A program made the position numbers and the translations under genes. DNA of 64,000 nt from Pseudomonas syringae (GTDB lineage Bacteria > Pseudomonadota > Gammaproteobacteria > Pseudomonadales > Pseudomonadaceae), in contig NZ_WKCB01000006.1 of the NCBI RefSeq assembly GCF_021606685.1, positions 1 to 64,000 of the forward strand. The letters are read 5' to 3'. Numbering within the stretch: the stretch's first letter is position 1; each line of letters starts with the position of its first letter. Below, in pieces: positions 53,807 through 63,875 of the stretch. The notes below the pieces were generated by a model. That model saw nothing but the letters and a program-made list of their open reading frames with translations. It had not been told where the DNA came from and did no database searches.

Positions 53807-55477
53807 GTGAAACAGAACTCCCTGAATGGATGGTTCAAGAGCGGCGCCCCTGGCGTCTGGATCAGCGGTGGCGCGGTGTCCATCGCGGTCATCATGACCA
53901 TTGGTTTGCTGGCTGTGATTGCGGTACGTGGTTTGGGCCACTTTTGGCCGGCTGACCTGATCCAGGCCAACTACAGCGTACCGGGCCAGGAAAACCATAT
54001 CGTCATCGGCGAAGTGGTGCAGAAAGAAGAAGTACCCCGCGAACGCCTGAAAAGCGCGGGCCTGCCTGTGCCGGACCAAGGCCCGGAATTCATGACCCGC
54101 GAGCTGATCAAGGTCGGCAACCGGGACTTGAACGGCAACGACTTCACCTGGATCGTCGGCGAGTGGTTGAAAGACCAGACCAAGCCGGTGGAACTGATGG
54201 CGATCGAGCGTCGTGAGTGGGGCAACTTCTACGGCACCCTGGTCAACGTCAAGCAGGATGGCAAGATCATCGCGCAAGGCGAAGCCGCGTGGCCGGAGCT
54301 GCAAGCCCGCGTCGACCGCGTCAACGCGCTGGCCGCCCAGCTCAAGAGCCTGGAAAAAACCGATATCGGCGCGATCAACGCAGGCCTGGAGCGCATCCGC
54401 CTGCACGGTCGCAAACTGGAACTGGAAGGCAAGCTCGACGCCGCCGCCCAAGCCGACATGGACTCCGGCCGCGCCGAGCTGAATGCGCGTTACCAGGACA
54501 TCGAAGCGCGCCTGGCCGACCTGCATGCCCAGTTCAACCGCGACTCGCTGACCGCCCGCGATGGCAACGGCAAGGAAGTGGAAATCGGCATCGGCAAAGT
54601 GGTGCACGCCTACCAGCCGAACGCCATGGGCACGATGACCAAGATCGGCTTCTACTTCAGCAAGGTCTGGGAATTCCTCAGTGATGACCCACGGGAAGCC
54701 AACACCGAAGGCGGGATTTTCCCGGCGATTTTCGGCACCGTGATGATGACCCTGATCATGGCGATGATCGTGACGCCGTTCGGCGTGCTGGCGGCGGTGT
54801 ACCTGCGTGAATACGCCAAGCAGAACGCCCTGACCCGGATTATCCGCATCGCCGTGAACAACCTGGCCGGCGTACCGGCTATCGTTTACGGCGTGTTCGG
54901 CCTGGGCTTCTTCGTGTATGTACTGGGGGGCTCGGTTGACCGCCTGTTCTTCGCCGAAGCCTTGCCGGCGCCGACCTTTGGTACCCCGGGCCTGTTGTGG
55001 GCCTCGCTGACCCTGGCGCTGCTGGCTGTGCCGGTGGTGATCGTGGCCACGGAAGAAGGCCTGGCGCGGATTCCTCGCACGGTGCGTGAAGGTTCCCTGG
55101 CACTTGGCGCGACCAAGGCGGAAACGCTGTGGAAGATCGTGCTGCCGATGGCCAGCCCGGCGATGATGACCGGCATGATCCTCGCCGTGGCACGTGCCGC
55201 CGGTGAAGTGGCGCCGCTGATGCTGGTGGGTGTGGTGAAACTGGCGCCGTCGCTGCCGCTGGACGGCAACTACCCGTACCTGCACCTGGACCAGAAGATC
55301 ATGCACTTGGGCTTCCATATCTATGACGTCGGCTTCCAGAGCCCCAACGTCGAAGCCGCACGGCCACTGGTGTACGCCACTGCCTTGCTGCTGGTACTGG
55401 TGATCGCCACGCTCAACTTGTCGGCGGTGTGGATTCGTAACCACCTGCGCGAAAAATACAAAGCGCTGGACAGTTAA
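53807..55477 (+). CDS. pstA: Phosphate ABC transporter permease PstA, large form
   Basis: A 556-residue permease with one N-terminal helix (VSIAVIMTIGLLAVIAVRGLG) and an insertion of about 230 residues (60-285) that includes a coiled-coil stretch (ARVDRVNALAAQLKSLEKTD). The MetI permease with about five helices and EAA loop SLALGATKAETLWKIVLPMASPA completes it. Like PstC it is much longer than the E. coli protein. GTG 53807 is the start, with AAAGG upstream, 15 nt after pstC. Confidence 0.95.
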   Translation: MKQNSLNGWFKSGAPGVWISGGAVSIAVIMTIGLLAVIAVRGLGHFWPADLIQANYSVPGQENHIVIGEVVQKEEVPRERLKSAGLPVPDQGPEFMTRELIKVGNRDLNGNDFTWIVGEWLKDQTKPVELMAIERREWGNFYGTLVNVKQDGKIIAQGEAAWPELQARVDRVNALAAQLKSLEKTDIGAINAGLERIRLHGRKLELEGKLDAAAQADMDSGRAELNARYQDIEARLADLHAQFNRDSLTARDGNGKEVEIGIGKVVHAYQPNAMGTMTKIGFYFSKVWEFLSDDPREANTEGGIFPAIFGTVMMTLIMAMIVTPFGVLAAVYLREYAKQNALTRIIRIAVNNLAGVPAIVYGVFGLGFFVYVLGGSVDRLFFAEALPAPTFGTPGLLWASLTLALLAVPVVIVATEEGLARIPRTVREGSLALGATKAETLWKIVLPMASPAMMTGMILAVARAAGEVAPLMLVGVVKLAPSLPLDGNYPYLHLDQKIMHLGFHIYDVGFQSPNVEAARPLVYATALLLVLVIATLNLSAVWIRNHLREKYKALDS

Positions 55478-55498
55478 TTGAAGTGAGCGCGGACTCAA

Positions 55499-55587
55499 TG
55501 TGGGAGCGGGCTTGCTCGCGAAAGCGGTGTATCAGAAACACATGTGCTGACTGACATACCGCTTTCGCGAGCAAGCCCGCTCCCACA
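55499..55587. repeat. REPIN between pstA and pstB (gagcgggcttgctcgc type)
   Basis: Left arm tgtgggagcgggcttgctcg and exact inverted right arm. It is 21 nt after pstA and 94 nt before pstB. Confidence 0.93.
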
Positions 55588-55681
55588 CTGAACCGCGCCA
55601 GACACAGATTTTTAGTAAGCCGCCAGCCGATCCAGAAGCCTGCGGTTCAACACAACGAATTGGTAGCACAGGGAGCATCCC

Positions 55682-56515
<834 letters not shown>

Positions 56516-56585
56516 GAAGCTGTGGTTCTGATTGCACTGACGCTGCGGTTCTCCGCACCTTACCGGACGCTCCAAGGACGCCAAC

Positions 56586-57347
56586 ATGATTAGCAAAGAA
56601 GGCCTTACCCACCACATCTCCGCGCAGTTCAACGCCGAGCTTGAGGAAGTGCGCAGCCACCTCCTGGCGATGGGCGGGCTGGTGGAGAAGCAAGTCAACG
56701 ACGCCGTGACTGCGCTGATCGAGGCCGACTCGGGCCTGGCCCAGCAAGTGCGTGAGATCGATGACCAGATCAACCAGATGGAACGCAACATCGACGAAGA
56801 ATGCCTGCGCATTCTGGCCCGTCGCCAGCCGGCGGCCTCGGACCTGCGTTTGATCATCAGCATTTCCAAGTCGGTGATCGACCTGGAGCGCATCGGTGAC
56901 GAAGCCACCAAGATCGCCCGCCGCGCCATCCAGCTGTGCGAAGAAGGTGAAGCGCCACGGGGTTACGTGGAAGTGCGCCACATCGGCGACCAGGTGCGCA
57001 ACATGGTGCGTGATGCCCTCGACGCCTTTGCGCGCTTCGACGCCGATCTCGCGTTGTCGGTGGCCCAGTACGACAAGGTTATCGACCGTGAGTACAAGAC
57101 CGCCCTGCGTGAGCTGGCCACCTACATGATGGAAGACCCGCGCTCTATCTCGCGGGTCTTGAGCATCATCTGGGTGCTGCGTTCCCTGGAGCGCATCGGC
57201 GACCACGCGCGCAACATCTCCGAGCTGGTGATCTACCTGGTTCGCGGTACCGACGTACGGCACATGGGCCTCAAGCGCATGAAAGCCGAAGTTGAAGGTT
57301 CGGCCGACCAAACCCCTAATGTTCCGGGCGAAACTGACGATAAGTAA
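56586..57347 (+). CDS. phoU: Phosphate-signalling protein PhoU
   Basis: A 253-residue helical protein made of two PhoU repeats with metal-binding patterns (SVIDLERIGDEATKIA, about 98-113; RSLERIGDHARNISE, about 200-214). It links Pst transport to repression of PhoR kinase. It lies 70 nt after pstB, with the terminator following. Confidence 0.97.
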   Translation: MISKEGLTHHISAQFNAELEEVRSHLLAMGGLVEKQVNDAVTALIEADSGLAQQVREIDDQINQMERNIDEECLRILARRQPAASDLRLIISISKSVIDLERIGDEATKIARRAIQLCEEGEAPRGYVEVRHIGDQVRNMVRDALDAFARFDADLALSVAQYDKVIDREYKTALRELATYMMEDPRSISRVLSIIWVLRSLERIGDHARNISELVIYLVRGTDVRHMGLKRMKAEVEGSADQTPNVPGETDDK

Positions 57348-57364
57348 GGTTGCCCGAGAAATTA

Positions 57365-57392
57365 ACGCCCGGCCTTAGGCCGGGCGTTTTCG
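57365..57392 (+). terminator. Rho-independent terminator after phoU
   Basis: cgcccggcc-tta-ggccgggcg followed by tttt and a further T-rich stretch. It closes the pst-phoU operon. Confidence 0.9.
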
Positions 57393-57515
57393 TTTGGGGC
57401 AGCTGAATTTTTTGCGTATCGGGTGCAATAAAGTCCGAACGTGACTGCAGAGTTTTGGCAAAATGCCATCAGTCAGGCGTACTGCGTGCCAAGGTTTTTA
57501 TAGGATGAAGGGTCG

Positions 57516-58424
57516 ATGAGTAAAGTCAGTGTATTGGTGGTGGATGATGCCTCGTTTATCCGCGACCTGGTGAAGAAGTGCCTGCGCAACTACTTTCCCG
57601 GGATCAAGCTTGAAGATGCGGTGAACGGCAAAAAGGCCCAGGCCATCCTGATGCGCGAGACGTTCGACCTGGTGCTGTGCGACTGGGAAATGCCCGAGAT
57701 GTCCGGCCTCGAGCTGTTGACCTGGTGCCGTGAGCAACCGCACCTCAAGGCGATGCCATTCGTGATGGTGACCAGCCGTGGCGACAAAGAGAACGTGGTT
57801 CAGGCTATCCAGGCCGGCGTTTCCGGCTACGTCAGCAAGCCGTTCACCAACGAACAGTTGTTGAACAAGGTCAAGCAGGCCCTGCACAAGATCGGCCGTC
57901 TGGACGCGCTGGTTGCCAGCGCACCGACCAAGATGAACTCGGCGTTCGGCAATGACTCCCTGAGCGCGCTGACCGGTGGCAAGCCGGAAGCCGTGCGCGC
58001 GGCCCCAGTGGCGGCGGCTGCGCCTGCGCCCAGCAAAGGCTTGCTCAACAGCCCACCCGTGCAAGCCCCGAGTGCAGCGCCAGCGGCCGGTCGTGGCCAA
58101 GGCCAACTGCGCCTGTCCAGCGGCACCCAGCAATGCGTTATCAAGGCGCTGAGCATCAAGGAGGCGCTGCTGGTGGTACGTCGCAGTGAAGTCCTGCCTC
58201 AGGTGCTGGAAAGCGCGGTACTCGACCTTGAGCAAGGCGACAACGCCGAAGTGGCTCGCCTCAACGGCTACCTGCACGCCATCGTCGCCTTCGAACCCAA
58301 GCCTGACAGCGACTGGCTGCAACTGACCTTCCGGTTCATCGACCAGGACGCGCAGAAGTTGGACTACATCTCCCGCCTGATCGCCCGCGGTACGGCGCAG
58401 AAGCATTTTGTGCCGGGTGCGTGA
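57516..58424 (+). CDS. Single-receiver response regulator with a PilZ-like or unknown C-terminal domain
   Basis: A 302-residue protein. The CheY-like receiver, about 1-125, has VDDASFIRDLV, the phosphoacceptor Asp in LVLCDWEMPEMSG and MVTSRGDKENV. A low-complexity Ala/Pro linker follows (about 160-205). The C-terminal domain of about 95 residues (LRLSSGTQQCVIKALS...FRFIDQDAQKLDYISRLI) resembles the end of a PilZ domain but lacks a clear RxxxR motif. It is the PA5364 homologue, co-located with phoU. A partner kinase is not adjacent (phoR is on the other strand, ~2.6 kb away). Confidence 0.85.
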   Translation: MSKVSVLVVDDASFIRDLVKKCLRNYFPGIKLEDAVNGKKAQAILMRETFDLVLCDWEMPEMSGLELLTWCREQPHLKAMPFVMVTSRGDKENVVQAIQAGVSGYVSKPFTNEQLLNKVKQALHKIGRLDALVASAPTKMNSAFGNDSLSALTGGKPEAVRAAPVAAAAPAPSKGLLNSPPVQAPSAAPAAGRGQGQLRLSSGTQQCVIKALSIKEALLVVRRSEVLPQVLESAVLDLEQGDNAEVARLNGYLHAIVAFEPKPDSDWLQLTFRFIDQDAQKLDYISRLIARGTAQKHFVPGA

Positions 58425-58446
58425 TCTACACAGCGCCCAGAACAAA

Positions 58447-58535
58447 TGTGGGAGCGGGCTTGCTCGCGAAGGCGGTGTATCAGTCAACCTCTCAGGTGAC
58501 TGACACCCTGCTTTCGCGAGCAAGCCCGCTCCCAC
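58447..58535. repeat. REPIN (gagcgggcttgctcgc type)
   Basis: tgtgggagcgggcttgctcg and its inverted partner, 89 bp overall. It lies between convergent genes. Confidence 0.93.
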
Positions 58536-58572
58536 CTGTTGATCCTGATGGTTTAGCCCAGGGTGTTGCTGC

Positions 58573-59913
58573 TCAATCGAGCAACAGCACCTTGGCCAGC
58601 ACGATTTTCGGCCCTTTCATCTTCTTGATGATGATCCGCAGGCCTTCAACCTCCAGCACTTCTTCTTCTTCGGGCACCCGCTTGAGGGTGTCGTAGATCA
58701 GCCCGGCCAGGGTTTCGGCTTCGATGTGGTCCAGGTCGACACCCAGCAGGCGTTCCACCTTGAACAGCGGCGTGTCGCCACGTACCAGCAGTTTGCCCGG
58801 CTGGTAGGCGAGGATGCCGCGCTCGGCCTTGCGGTGTTCGTCCTGGATGTCGCCCACCAGCACTTCCAGCACGTCTTCCATGGTCAGGTAGCCGATGATC
58901 TTGCCGTCGGCTTCTTCCACCAGGGCGAAGTGCGCGCCGCCTTTACGGAACTGTTCCAGCAACTGCGACAACGGCATGTGACGTGACACGCGCTCCAGCG
59001 GGCGGGTCAGCTCGGCCAGGTTGAACGACTCGGGGATGTGGTCCAGGGCTGCCAGTTCCAACAGCAGGTCCTTGATGTGCAACAGGCCGACAAACTCGTT
59101 GCGCACCGCGTCATACACCGGGTAGCGGCTGAACTTGTGGCGACGGAACAGCGCAAGGATTTCCTTGAGCGGCGCGTTGAAGTCCAGGGTTACCAAGTCT
59201 TCCCGGGAGTTGGCCCAGTCGACCACTTCCAGCTCGCCCATTTCCACGGCCGAGGCCAGCACGCGCATGCCTTGGTCGCTCGGGTCCTGGCCACGGCTGG
59301 AGTGCAGGATCAGCTTGAGTTCTTCACGGCTGTAATGGTGCTCATGGTGCGGGCCTGGCTCGCCTTGGCCGGCGATGCGCAGGATCGCGTTGGCGCTGGC
59401 GTTGAGCAGGTAGATCGCCGGGTACATGGCCCAGTAGAACAGGTACAGCGGCACCGCGGTCCACAGCGACAGCAGCTCGGGTTTGCGAATCGCCCAGGAT
59501 TTGGGCGCCAGCTCACCGACCACAATGTGCAGGTAGGAAATCACGAAGAACGCCGCAAAGAACGACACGCCCTTGATCACTTCCGGCGACTCGACACCCA
59601 TGGCGCCCAACAGCGGCTCAAGGATGTGCGCGAAGGCCGGTTCACCGACCCAGCCCAGGCCCAGGGAGGCGAGGGTGATACCCAGCTGGCAGGCCGACAG
59701 GTAGGCGTCGAGCTGGCTGTGCACCGTGCGCAGGATCTGCCCACGCCAGCCGTTGGTATGGGCAATCGCCTCTACCCGGGTGGAGCGCAGTTTGACCATG
59801 GCAAATTCCGCCGCAACGAAGAAACCGTTGAGCAGTACCAGGATCAGTGCAAAAAGAATCATGCCGAAGTCGGCAAAGAGTGTGGCGAAGGTGATACCAG
59901 GGGAAGGGTCCAT
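58573..59913 (-). CDS. CNNM/CorC-type (HlyC/CorC, TlyC-like) membrane protein
   Basis: A 446-residue protein. The N-terminal DUF21 domain (about 10-200) has three to four helices (FGMILFALILVLLNGFFVAAEFAMVKLRSTRV, ACQLGITLASLGLGWVGEPAFA). Two CBS domains follow (about 215-335; FRRHKFSRYPVYD, VEEADGKIIGYLTMEDVLEVL), then the CorC_HlyC domain (about 355-440). Relatives take part in Mg2+/Co2+ efflux or other cation homeostasis. The 'hemolysin' label is historical. ATG 59913 fits the family N-terminus, though no strong Shine-Dalgarno is present. Confidence 0.9.
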   Translation of the reverse strand: MDPSPGITFATLFADFGMILFALILVLLNGFFVAAEFAMVKLRSTRVEAIAHTNGWRGQILRTVHSQLDAYLSACQLGITLASLGLGWVGEPAFAHILEPLLGAMGVESPEVIKGVSFFAAFFVISYLHIVVGELAPKSWAIRKPELLSLWTAVPLYLFYWAMYPAIYLLNASANAILRIAGQGEPGPHHEHHYSREELKLILHSSRGQDPSDQGMRVLASAVEMGELEVVDWANSREDLVTLDFNAPLKEILALFRRHKFSRYPVYDAVRNEFVGLLHIKDLLLELAALDHIPESFNLAELTRPLERVSRHMPLSQLLEQFRKGGAHFALVEEADGKIIGYLTMEDVLEVLVGDIQDEHRKAERGILAYQPGKLLVRGDTPLFKVERLLGVDLDHIEAETLAGLIYDTLKRVPEEEEVLEVEGLRIIIKKMKGPKIVLAKVLLLD

Positions 59914-60070
59914 GATGGGGTTTTGCAGGTTCCGTGTGTTCAATAAGGGGTGACAGAAGGGCCTGAAGGGCAGGCGCAAGTCGGCCAATGTAGCGGCTGA
60001 CGGGGCGCTTGCCTAGTGCCTGCTGCCGGGTGGGGCGTGGAATGCATACCTGGAAACGGCGCATGACCAA

Positions 60071-60160
60071 TGTGGGAGCGGGCTTGCTCGCGAAGGCGGT
60101 GTATCAGTCAATAAATCTATCGACTGATAGACCGCCTTCGCGAGCAAGCCCGCTCCCACA
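60071..60160. repeat. REPIN (gagcgggcttgctcgc type)
   Basis: Complete inverted arms (tgtgggagcgggcttgctcg and complement) with an aataaat-type loop, between phoR and the CorC-like gene. Confidence 0.93.
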
Positions 60161-60184
60161 CTTTAGGTAAGTGTCGTGTTCAAC

Positions 60185-61507
60185 TTATTCATCTGTTCCA
60201 ACTGCCTGCGATCGCGTCACCTGCGCCGGCGGGAAATGGCAGGTGAAGGTACTGCCATGGCCCAGCACGCTGCTGATTTCCAGGCGCGCGCGGTGGCGCA
60301 GCAGCACATGCTTGACGATGGCCAGGCCCAGCCCGGTGCCGCCGGTGTTGGAGTTGCGGCTGGAATCGACGCGGTAGAAACGCTCGGTCAGGCGCGGCAG
60401 GTGCTTGGCGTCGATGCCGATGCCCGAGTCTTGCACGCTCAGGTGCGCGCCGTGCCCGTCGGCCCACCAGCGGATGCGGATGGTGCCCTTGTCCTGGGTG
60501 TACTTCACGGCATTGAACACCAGGTTGGAAAACGCGCTGCGCAATTCGCCTTCGCTGCCTTTGAGCAGCACCGCCGGGTCGGCGTCCAGGGTGATCTGTT
60601 GCCCACGCTCGCCGGAAAGCGCCTGGGCGTCGTTCTTGATGGTCTGCAACAGGCTATGTACGGCCACTGGCTGGTTGTCCGACGGGTAATCGGTCGCCTC
60701 CAGCTTGGCCAGCAACAGCAAGTCGTTGAGCAGGGTTTGCATGCGTGAGCCTTGTTGCTGCATTTGCTGCAGGGCACGGCTCCAGCGCGGGTTGATCTCG
60801 TCGACGTTGTCCAGCAGCGTTTCCAGGTAACCGCAGATCACCGTCAACGGCGTACGCAGTTCGTGGGAAACGTTGGCGACGAAGTCTTTGCGCATCTGCT
60901 CCAGCTGGTGAATGCGGGTGACATCGCGCACCAGCATCAAGTGCTCGTTGTTGCCATAGCGCGTGAGGTACAGCTGGATGCGCACGCGGTCATTGGTGGG
61001 TGAGGGGATTTCCAGGGCTTCGTCGTAATTGTCCTGCTCGAAGTACTCCTTGAAGCGCGGATGGCGCACCAGGTTGGTCACCGGCTGGCCGCTGTCCTGG
61101 GGCGTCTTGAGGCCCAGCAGGGTTTCGGCCGCGCGGTTCCACCACTCCAGGTTGCCATCGCTGTCGAGCATGATCACCGCGTCCTTGAGCGCGGCGGTAG
61201 ACTCCTGCACGCGGTCGAGCACGGCTTGCAGGCGCCCGCGTACCCGTTGGTCGCGGCGCTGCAGGTGGTAGATGCTGTCAAACACTTCGCCCCACAGGCC
61301 GTAGCCGTCGGGGGGCGCTTCGTCGGGTTTGTGCCGGCGCAGCCATTCATGCAGGCGCAGCAGCTGTTTGAGGGTCCAGCCCAGGTACAGCGCGATGCCG
61401 ATGGCCAGGCTCCAGCCGTAATAGCCAGTAACCAGCCCGACCAGCATGCAGCCGGTGATCAACAGAAGCATGTGGCGGATCAGGGTGCCATGCCAGTTTT
61501 GGTTCAC
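60185..61507 (-). CDS. phoR: Phosphate-regulon sensor kinase
   Basis: A 440-residue kinase. Two N-terminal helices (about 12-45, HMLLLITGCMLVGLVTGYYGWSLAIGIALYLG) precede a PAS domain (about 95-200). The HisKA motif FVANVSHELRTPLTVICGYLE (His near residue 218) and HATPase motifs (NLVFNAVKYTQDKGTIRIRW; GIGIDAKHLPRL; GTGLGLAIVKH) are complete. It starts at GTG 61507 with AAGGA upstream. It phosphorylates PhoB under phosphate limitation and is restrained by PstSCAB-PhoU. Confidence 0.96.
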   Translation of the reverse strand: MNQNWHGTLIRHMLLLITGCMLVGLVTGYYGWSLAIGIALYLGWTLKQLLRLHEWLRRHKPDEAPPDGYGLWGEVFDSIYHLQRRDQRVRGRLQAVLDRVQESTAALKDAVIMLDSDGNLEWWNRAAETLLGLKTPQDSGQPVTNLVRHPRFKEYFEQDNYDEALEIPSPTNDRVRIQLYLTRYGNNEHLMLVRDVTRIHQLEQMRKDFVANVSHELRTPLTVICGYLETLLDNVDEINPRWSRALQQMQQQGSRMQTLLNDLLLLAKLEATDYPSDNQPVAVHSLLQTIKNDAQALSGERGQQITLDADPAVLLKGSEGELRSAFSNLVFNAVKYTQDKGTIRIRWWADGHGAHLSVQDSGIGIDAKHLPRLTERFYRVDSSRNSNTGGTGLGLAIVKHVLLRHRARLEISSVLGHGSTFTCHFPPAQVTRSQAVGTDE

Positions 61508-61567
61508 TTGAACATGCGTCCTTGTCAGCTGTTTAAGTCAGGCGCTTGAATTCACCCAGTGGCCGGC

Positions 61568-62257
61568 TCAGCCCTTGGTGGAGAACCGATAGCCGGTGCC
61601 GCGCACGGTTTGTACCAGATTCTCGTAGGCGTCGCCCAAGGCTTTGCGCAGGCGGCGGATGTGCACGTCAACGGTGCGCTCCTCCACATACACGTTGCCA
61701 CCCCAAACCTGGTCCAGCAACTGGCCACGGGTGTAGGCGCGCTCCTGGTGGGTCATGAAGAATTGCAGCAGGCGGTATTCGGTCGGGCCCATCTCGGCCG
61801 GCTTGCCGTCGATGGTCACGCGGTGGCTGATCGGGTCCAGCAGCAGGCCGCCGACTTCGATCGGTGCTTCGCCATCGGTGGGGCCGGCGCGGCGCAGTAC
61901 AGCTTTCAGGCGCGCTACCAGTTCCCGTGGGGAAAAGGGCTTGGTGATGTAGTCATCGGCACCCACTTCCAGGCCCTGGATCTTGTTGTCCTCTTCGCCT
62001 TTGGCGGTCAGCATGATGATCGGGATATCCCCGGTCAGCTCATCGCGCTTGAGACGGCGGGCCAGTTCGATGCCGGAGGTGCCGGGCAGCATCCAGTCCA
62101 ACAGGATCAGGTCCGGCTTGCGGTCGACGATAATGGCATGGGCCTGCTGGGAGTTTTCAGCCTCCAGGCAGTCGTAGCCGGCCATTTCCAACGCAACGGC
62201 GATCATCTCGCGGATGGGCGCTTCGTCGTCAACAATCAGAATGCTCCTGCCAACCAT
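61568..62257 (-). CDS. phoB: Phosphate-regulon response regulator
   Basis: A 229-residue OmpR-type regulator. The receiver domain contains [13 protein letters not shown], Asp in [10 protein letters not shown] and [13 protein letters not shown]. The winged helix at about 130-225 has [24 protein letters not shown] and [12 protein letters not shown]. It activates promoters with Pho boxes (three seen here). I take ATG 62257, matching E. coli length 229. It is 60 nt upstream of phoR on the same strand. Its own promoter has a Pho box. Confidence 0.97.
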   Translation of the reverse strand: MVGRSILIVDDEAPIREMIAVALEMAGYDCLEAENSQQAHAIIVDRKPDLILLDWMLPGTSGIELARRLKRDELTGDIPIIMLTAKGEEDNKIQGLEVGADDYITKPFSPRELVARLKAVLRRAGPTDGEAPIEVGGLLLDPISHRVTIDGKPAEMGPTEYRLLQFFMTHQERAYTRGQLLDQVWGGNVYVEERTVDVHIRRLRKALGDAYENLVQTVRGTGYRFSTKG

Positions 62258-62296
62258 GCTCAAAAATCCTCTTGTCATTTAACTGTCTTGCGCCGC

Positions 62297-62330
62297 ATTA
62301 GATAACGGAATTATTGCAGTCGTGTGACAG
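62297..62330 (-). promoter_or_regulatory. phoB: Pho box and -10 of phoB
   Basis: On the minus strand, CTGTCAC-ACGA-CTGCAAT (62313-62330) matches a Pho box at 11 of 14 half-site bases. TCTAAT (62297-62302) is exactly 10 nt downstream. Autoactivation of phoB is expected. Confidence 0.75.
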
Positions 62331-62412
62331 TAATTTAGTCGCTCGGGCAATTCGCGGCACTCTGGGCTACGCTTTGGGTCCGAATCCTGACAACCACAAA
62401 AGGAAGGTTCAG

Positions 62413-62790
62413 ATGACTTACAGCACGATTTCCTGGAAAGCCCTGCTGGTCAGCGCAGCGCTGGCCCTGCCGGGCCTGGCGTTTGCGGCGGAGCCGGCGA
62501 TGACCAACGACGGGATGCTGGTGGACCACAAAGGGCTGACCCTTTACACCTTCGACAAGGATGCTGACGGCAAATCCGTGTGCAAGGACCAATGCGCGAC
62601 CAACTGGCCGCCGCTGAAGGCGGATTCCACCGACAAATCGACCGGCGACTGGACGGTCATCACCCGTGACGACCAGACCAGCCAATGGGCCTACAAAGGC
62701 AAGCCGGTGTATACCTACAAAGATGACAAGAAGGCCGGTGACAAGACCGGTGACGGCAAGGGCGGGGCGTGGCATGTGATCAAGCCCTGA
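62413..62790 (+). CDS. COG4315-like secreted protein
   Basis: A 125-residue periplasmic protein with signal peptide (ALLVSAALALPGLAFA). Two conserved repeats carry the YxFDKD-type motif (GLTLYTFDKDADGKSVCKDQ and QWAYKGKPVYTYKDDKK), with Cys pair in VCKDQCATNWPP. Such proteins, often with a cysteine pair, are called lipoproteins with Yx(F/W/Y)xxD motif. This one has no lipobox. Function is unknown. AGGAAGG is upstream of ATG 62413. It is divergent from phoB. Confidence 0.88.
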   Translation: MTYSTISWKALLVSAALALPGLAFAAEPAMTNDGMLVDHKGLTLYTFDKDADGKSVCKDQCATNWPPLKADSTDKSTGDWTVITRDDQTSQWAYKGKPVYTYKDDKKAGDKTGDGKGGAWHVIKP

Positions 62791-62808
62791 TTCGCGCTTG
62801 GGCCCCAA

Positions 62809-62944
62809 TTGTGGCGAGCGGGCTTGCCCGCGTTGGGCTGCGAAGCAGCCCTAAAACCCGACAACTCGGTGTTAACTGATGTAGCGCGGCGGCTCTGAGA
62901 GGGGCCGCTTCGCGCCCCAACGCGGGCAAGCCCGCTCGCCACAA
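62809..62944. repeat. Long REP-type inverted repeat
   Basis: ttgtggcgagcgggcttgcc and inverted gggcaagcccgctcgccaca at the two ends, with an internal gcggcggctc...gggccgctt dyad. Same build as 2682-2814. Confidence 0.85.
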
Positions 62945-62984
62945 CAAGCCTGCTTGCCGCAGCCAGCCTGGTCACGGTTAGCGG

Positions 62985-63875
62985 TTAACGAAACGCGTAG
63001 TCCGCCACAATCCCCAAAAATATCGCCAAACCCGCCCAGTGGTTATGCAGGAACGCCTTGAAGCACTTCATGCGGTCCTTGTCTCGTGTGTACCAGAACT
63101 CCCAGGCAAAACAGGCCGCCGCCGCCAGCAGCCCGAGGTGGAACCAGCCGCCCAACTCGAACCGAGCGCCCGCCAGCAACAGGCACAGCAGCGCCAGGCC
63201 CTGCAGGGTCAGGATGATCACGCGGTCGGCATCGCCGAACAGGATGGCGGTGGATTTCACGCCGATCTTCAAATCGTCGTCGCGGTCGGTCATCGCGTAA
63301 TACGTGTCATAACCCACCGTCCACAGCAGGTTGGCGATATACAACAGCCACGCCGCAGCGGGCAGGCTGCCGGTTTCGGCGGTGAACGCCATCGGCATGC
63401 CCCACGAAAACGCCGCGCCCAATACCACCTGGGGGTAATAGGTGTAGCGCTTCATGAACGGGTAGCTTGCCGCCAGCGCCAGGCCGCCCAGGGACAGCAG
63501 GATGGTGGTTGCGTTGGTCAGCAGCACCAGCAGGAAACTGATGCCCATCAGCAGTGCAAAAAATACCAGCGCCTCTTTGGAGCTGATCTTGCCGCTGACC
63601 AACGGGCGTTGCTCGGTGCGCTTCACGTGGCCATCGACCTTGCGGTCGGCCCAGTCGTTGATCACGCAGCCGCCGGCACGGGTCAGCACCACGCCCAGCA
63701 CAAAAATCACGATATTGATAAAGGACGGCGAGCCGTTGCCGGCGATCCACAGTGCCCACAGCGTCGGCCACAGCAGCAGGTAGATGCCGATGGGCTTGTC
63801 CATGCGGGTCAGCTGAATGAAATCCCAGGCCCTGGGGTTCAGGCGGTTCAGGGATTTGAGCAGACGTTGATACAT
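62985..63875 (-). CDS. ubiA: 4-hydroxybenzoate octaprenyltransferase
   Basis: A 296-residue membrane prenyltransferase of ubiquinone synthesis that attaches the isoprenoid chain to 4-hydroxybenzoate. The two Asp-rich motifs are visible: [23 protein letters not shown] (about 72-93) and [16 protein letters not shown] (about 190-205). About nine helices surround them. Its ATG shares one base with the ubiC stop (TGATG), so translation is coupled. Confidence 0.97.
   Translation of the reverse strand: MYQRLLKSLNRLNPRAWDFIQLTRMDKPIGIYLLLWPTLWALWIAGNGSPSFINIVIFVLGVVLTRAGGCVINDWADRKVDGHVKRTEQRPLVSGKISSKEALVFFALLMGISFLLVLLTNATTILLSLGGLALAASYPFMKRYTYYPQVVLGAAFSWGMPMAFTAETGSLPAAAWLLYIANLLWTVGYDTYYAMTDRDDDLKIGVKSTAILFGDADRVIILTLQGLALLCLLLAGARFELGGWFHLGLLAAAACFAWEFWYTRDKDRMKCFKAFLHNHWAGLAIFLGIVADYAFR

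Noticed and set aside
52370..55498. A 1042-codon open frame on the minus strand across pstC-pstA
   Set aside because: It is antisense to clearly conserved permease genes, rich in Gln/His/Arg as expected of a GC-rich shadow frame, and has no family features. The same reasoning excludes 14037-16031 and 21051-22961 minus and the N-terminal part of 48031-49689 minus.
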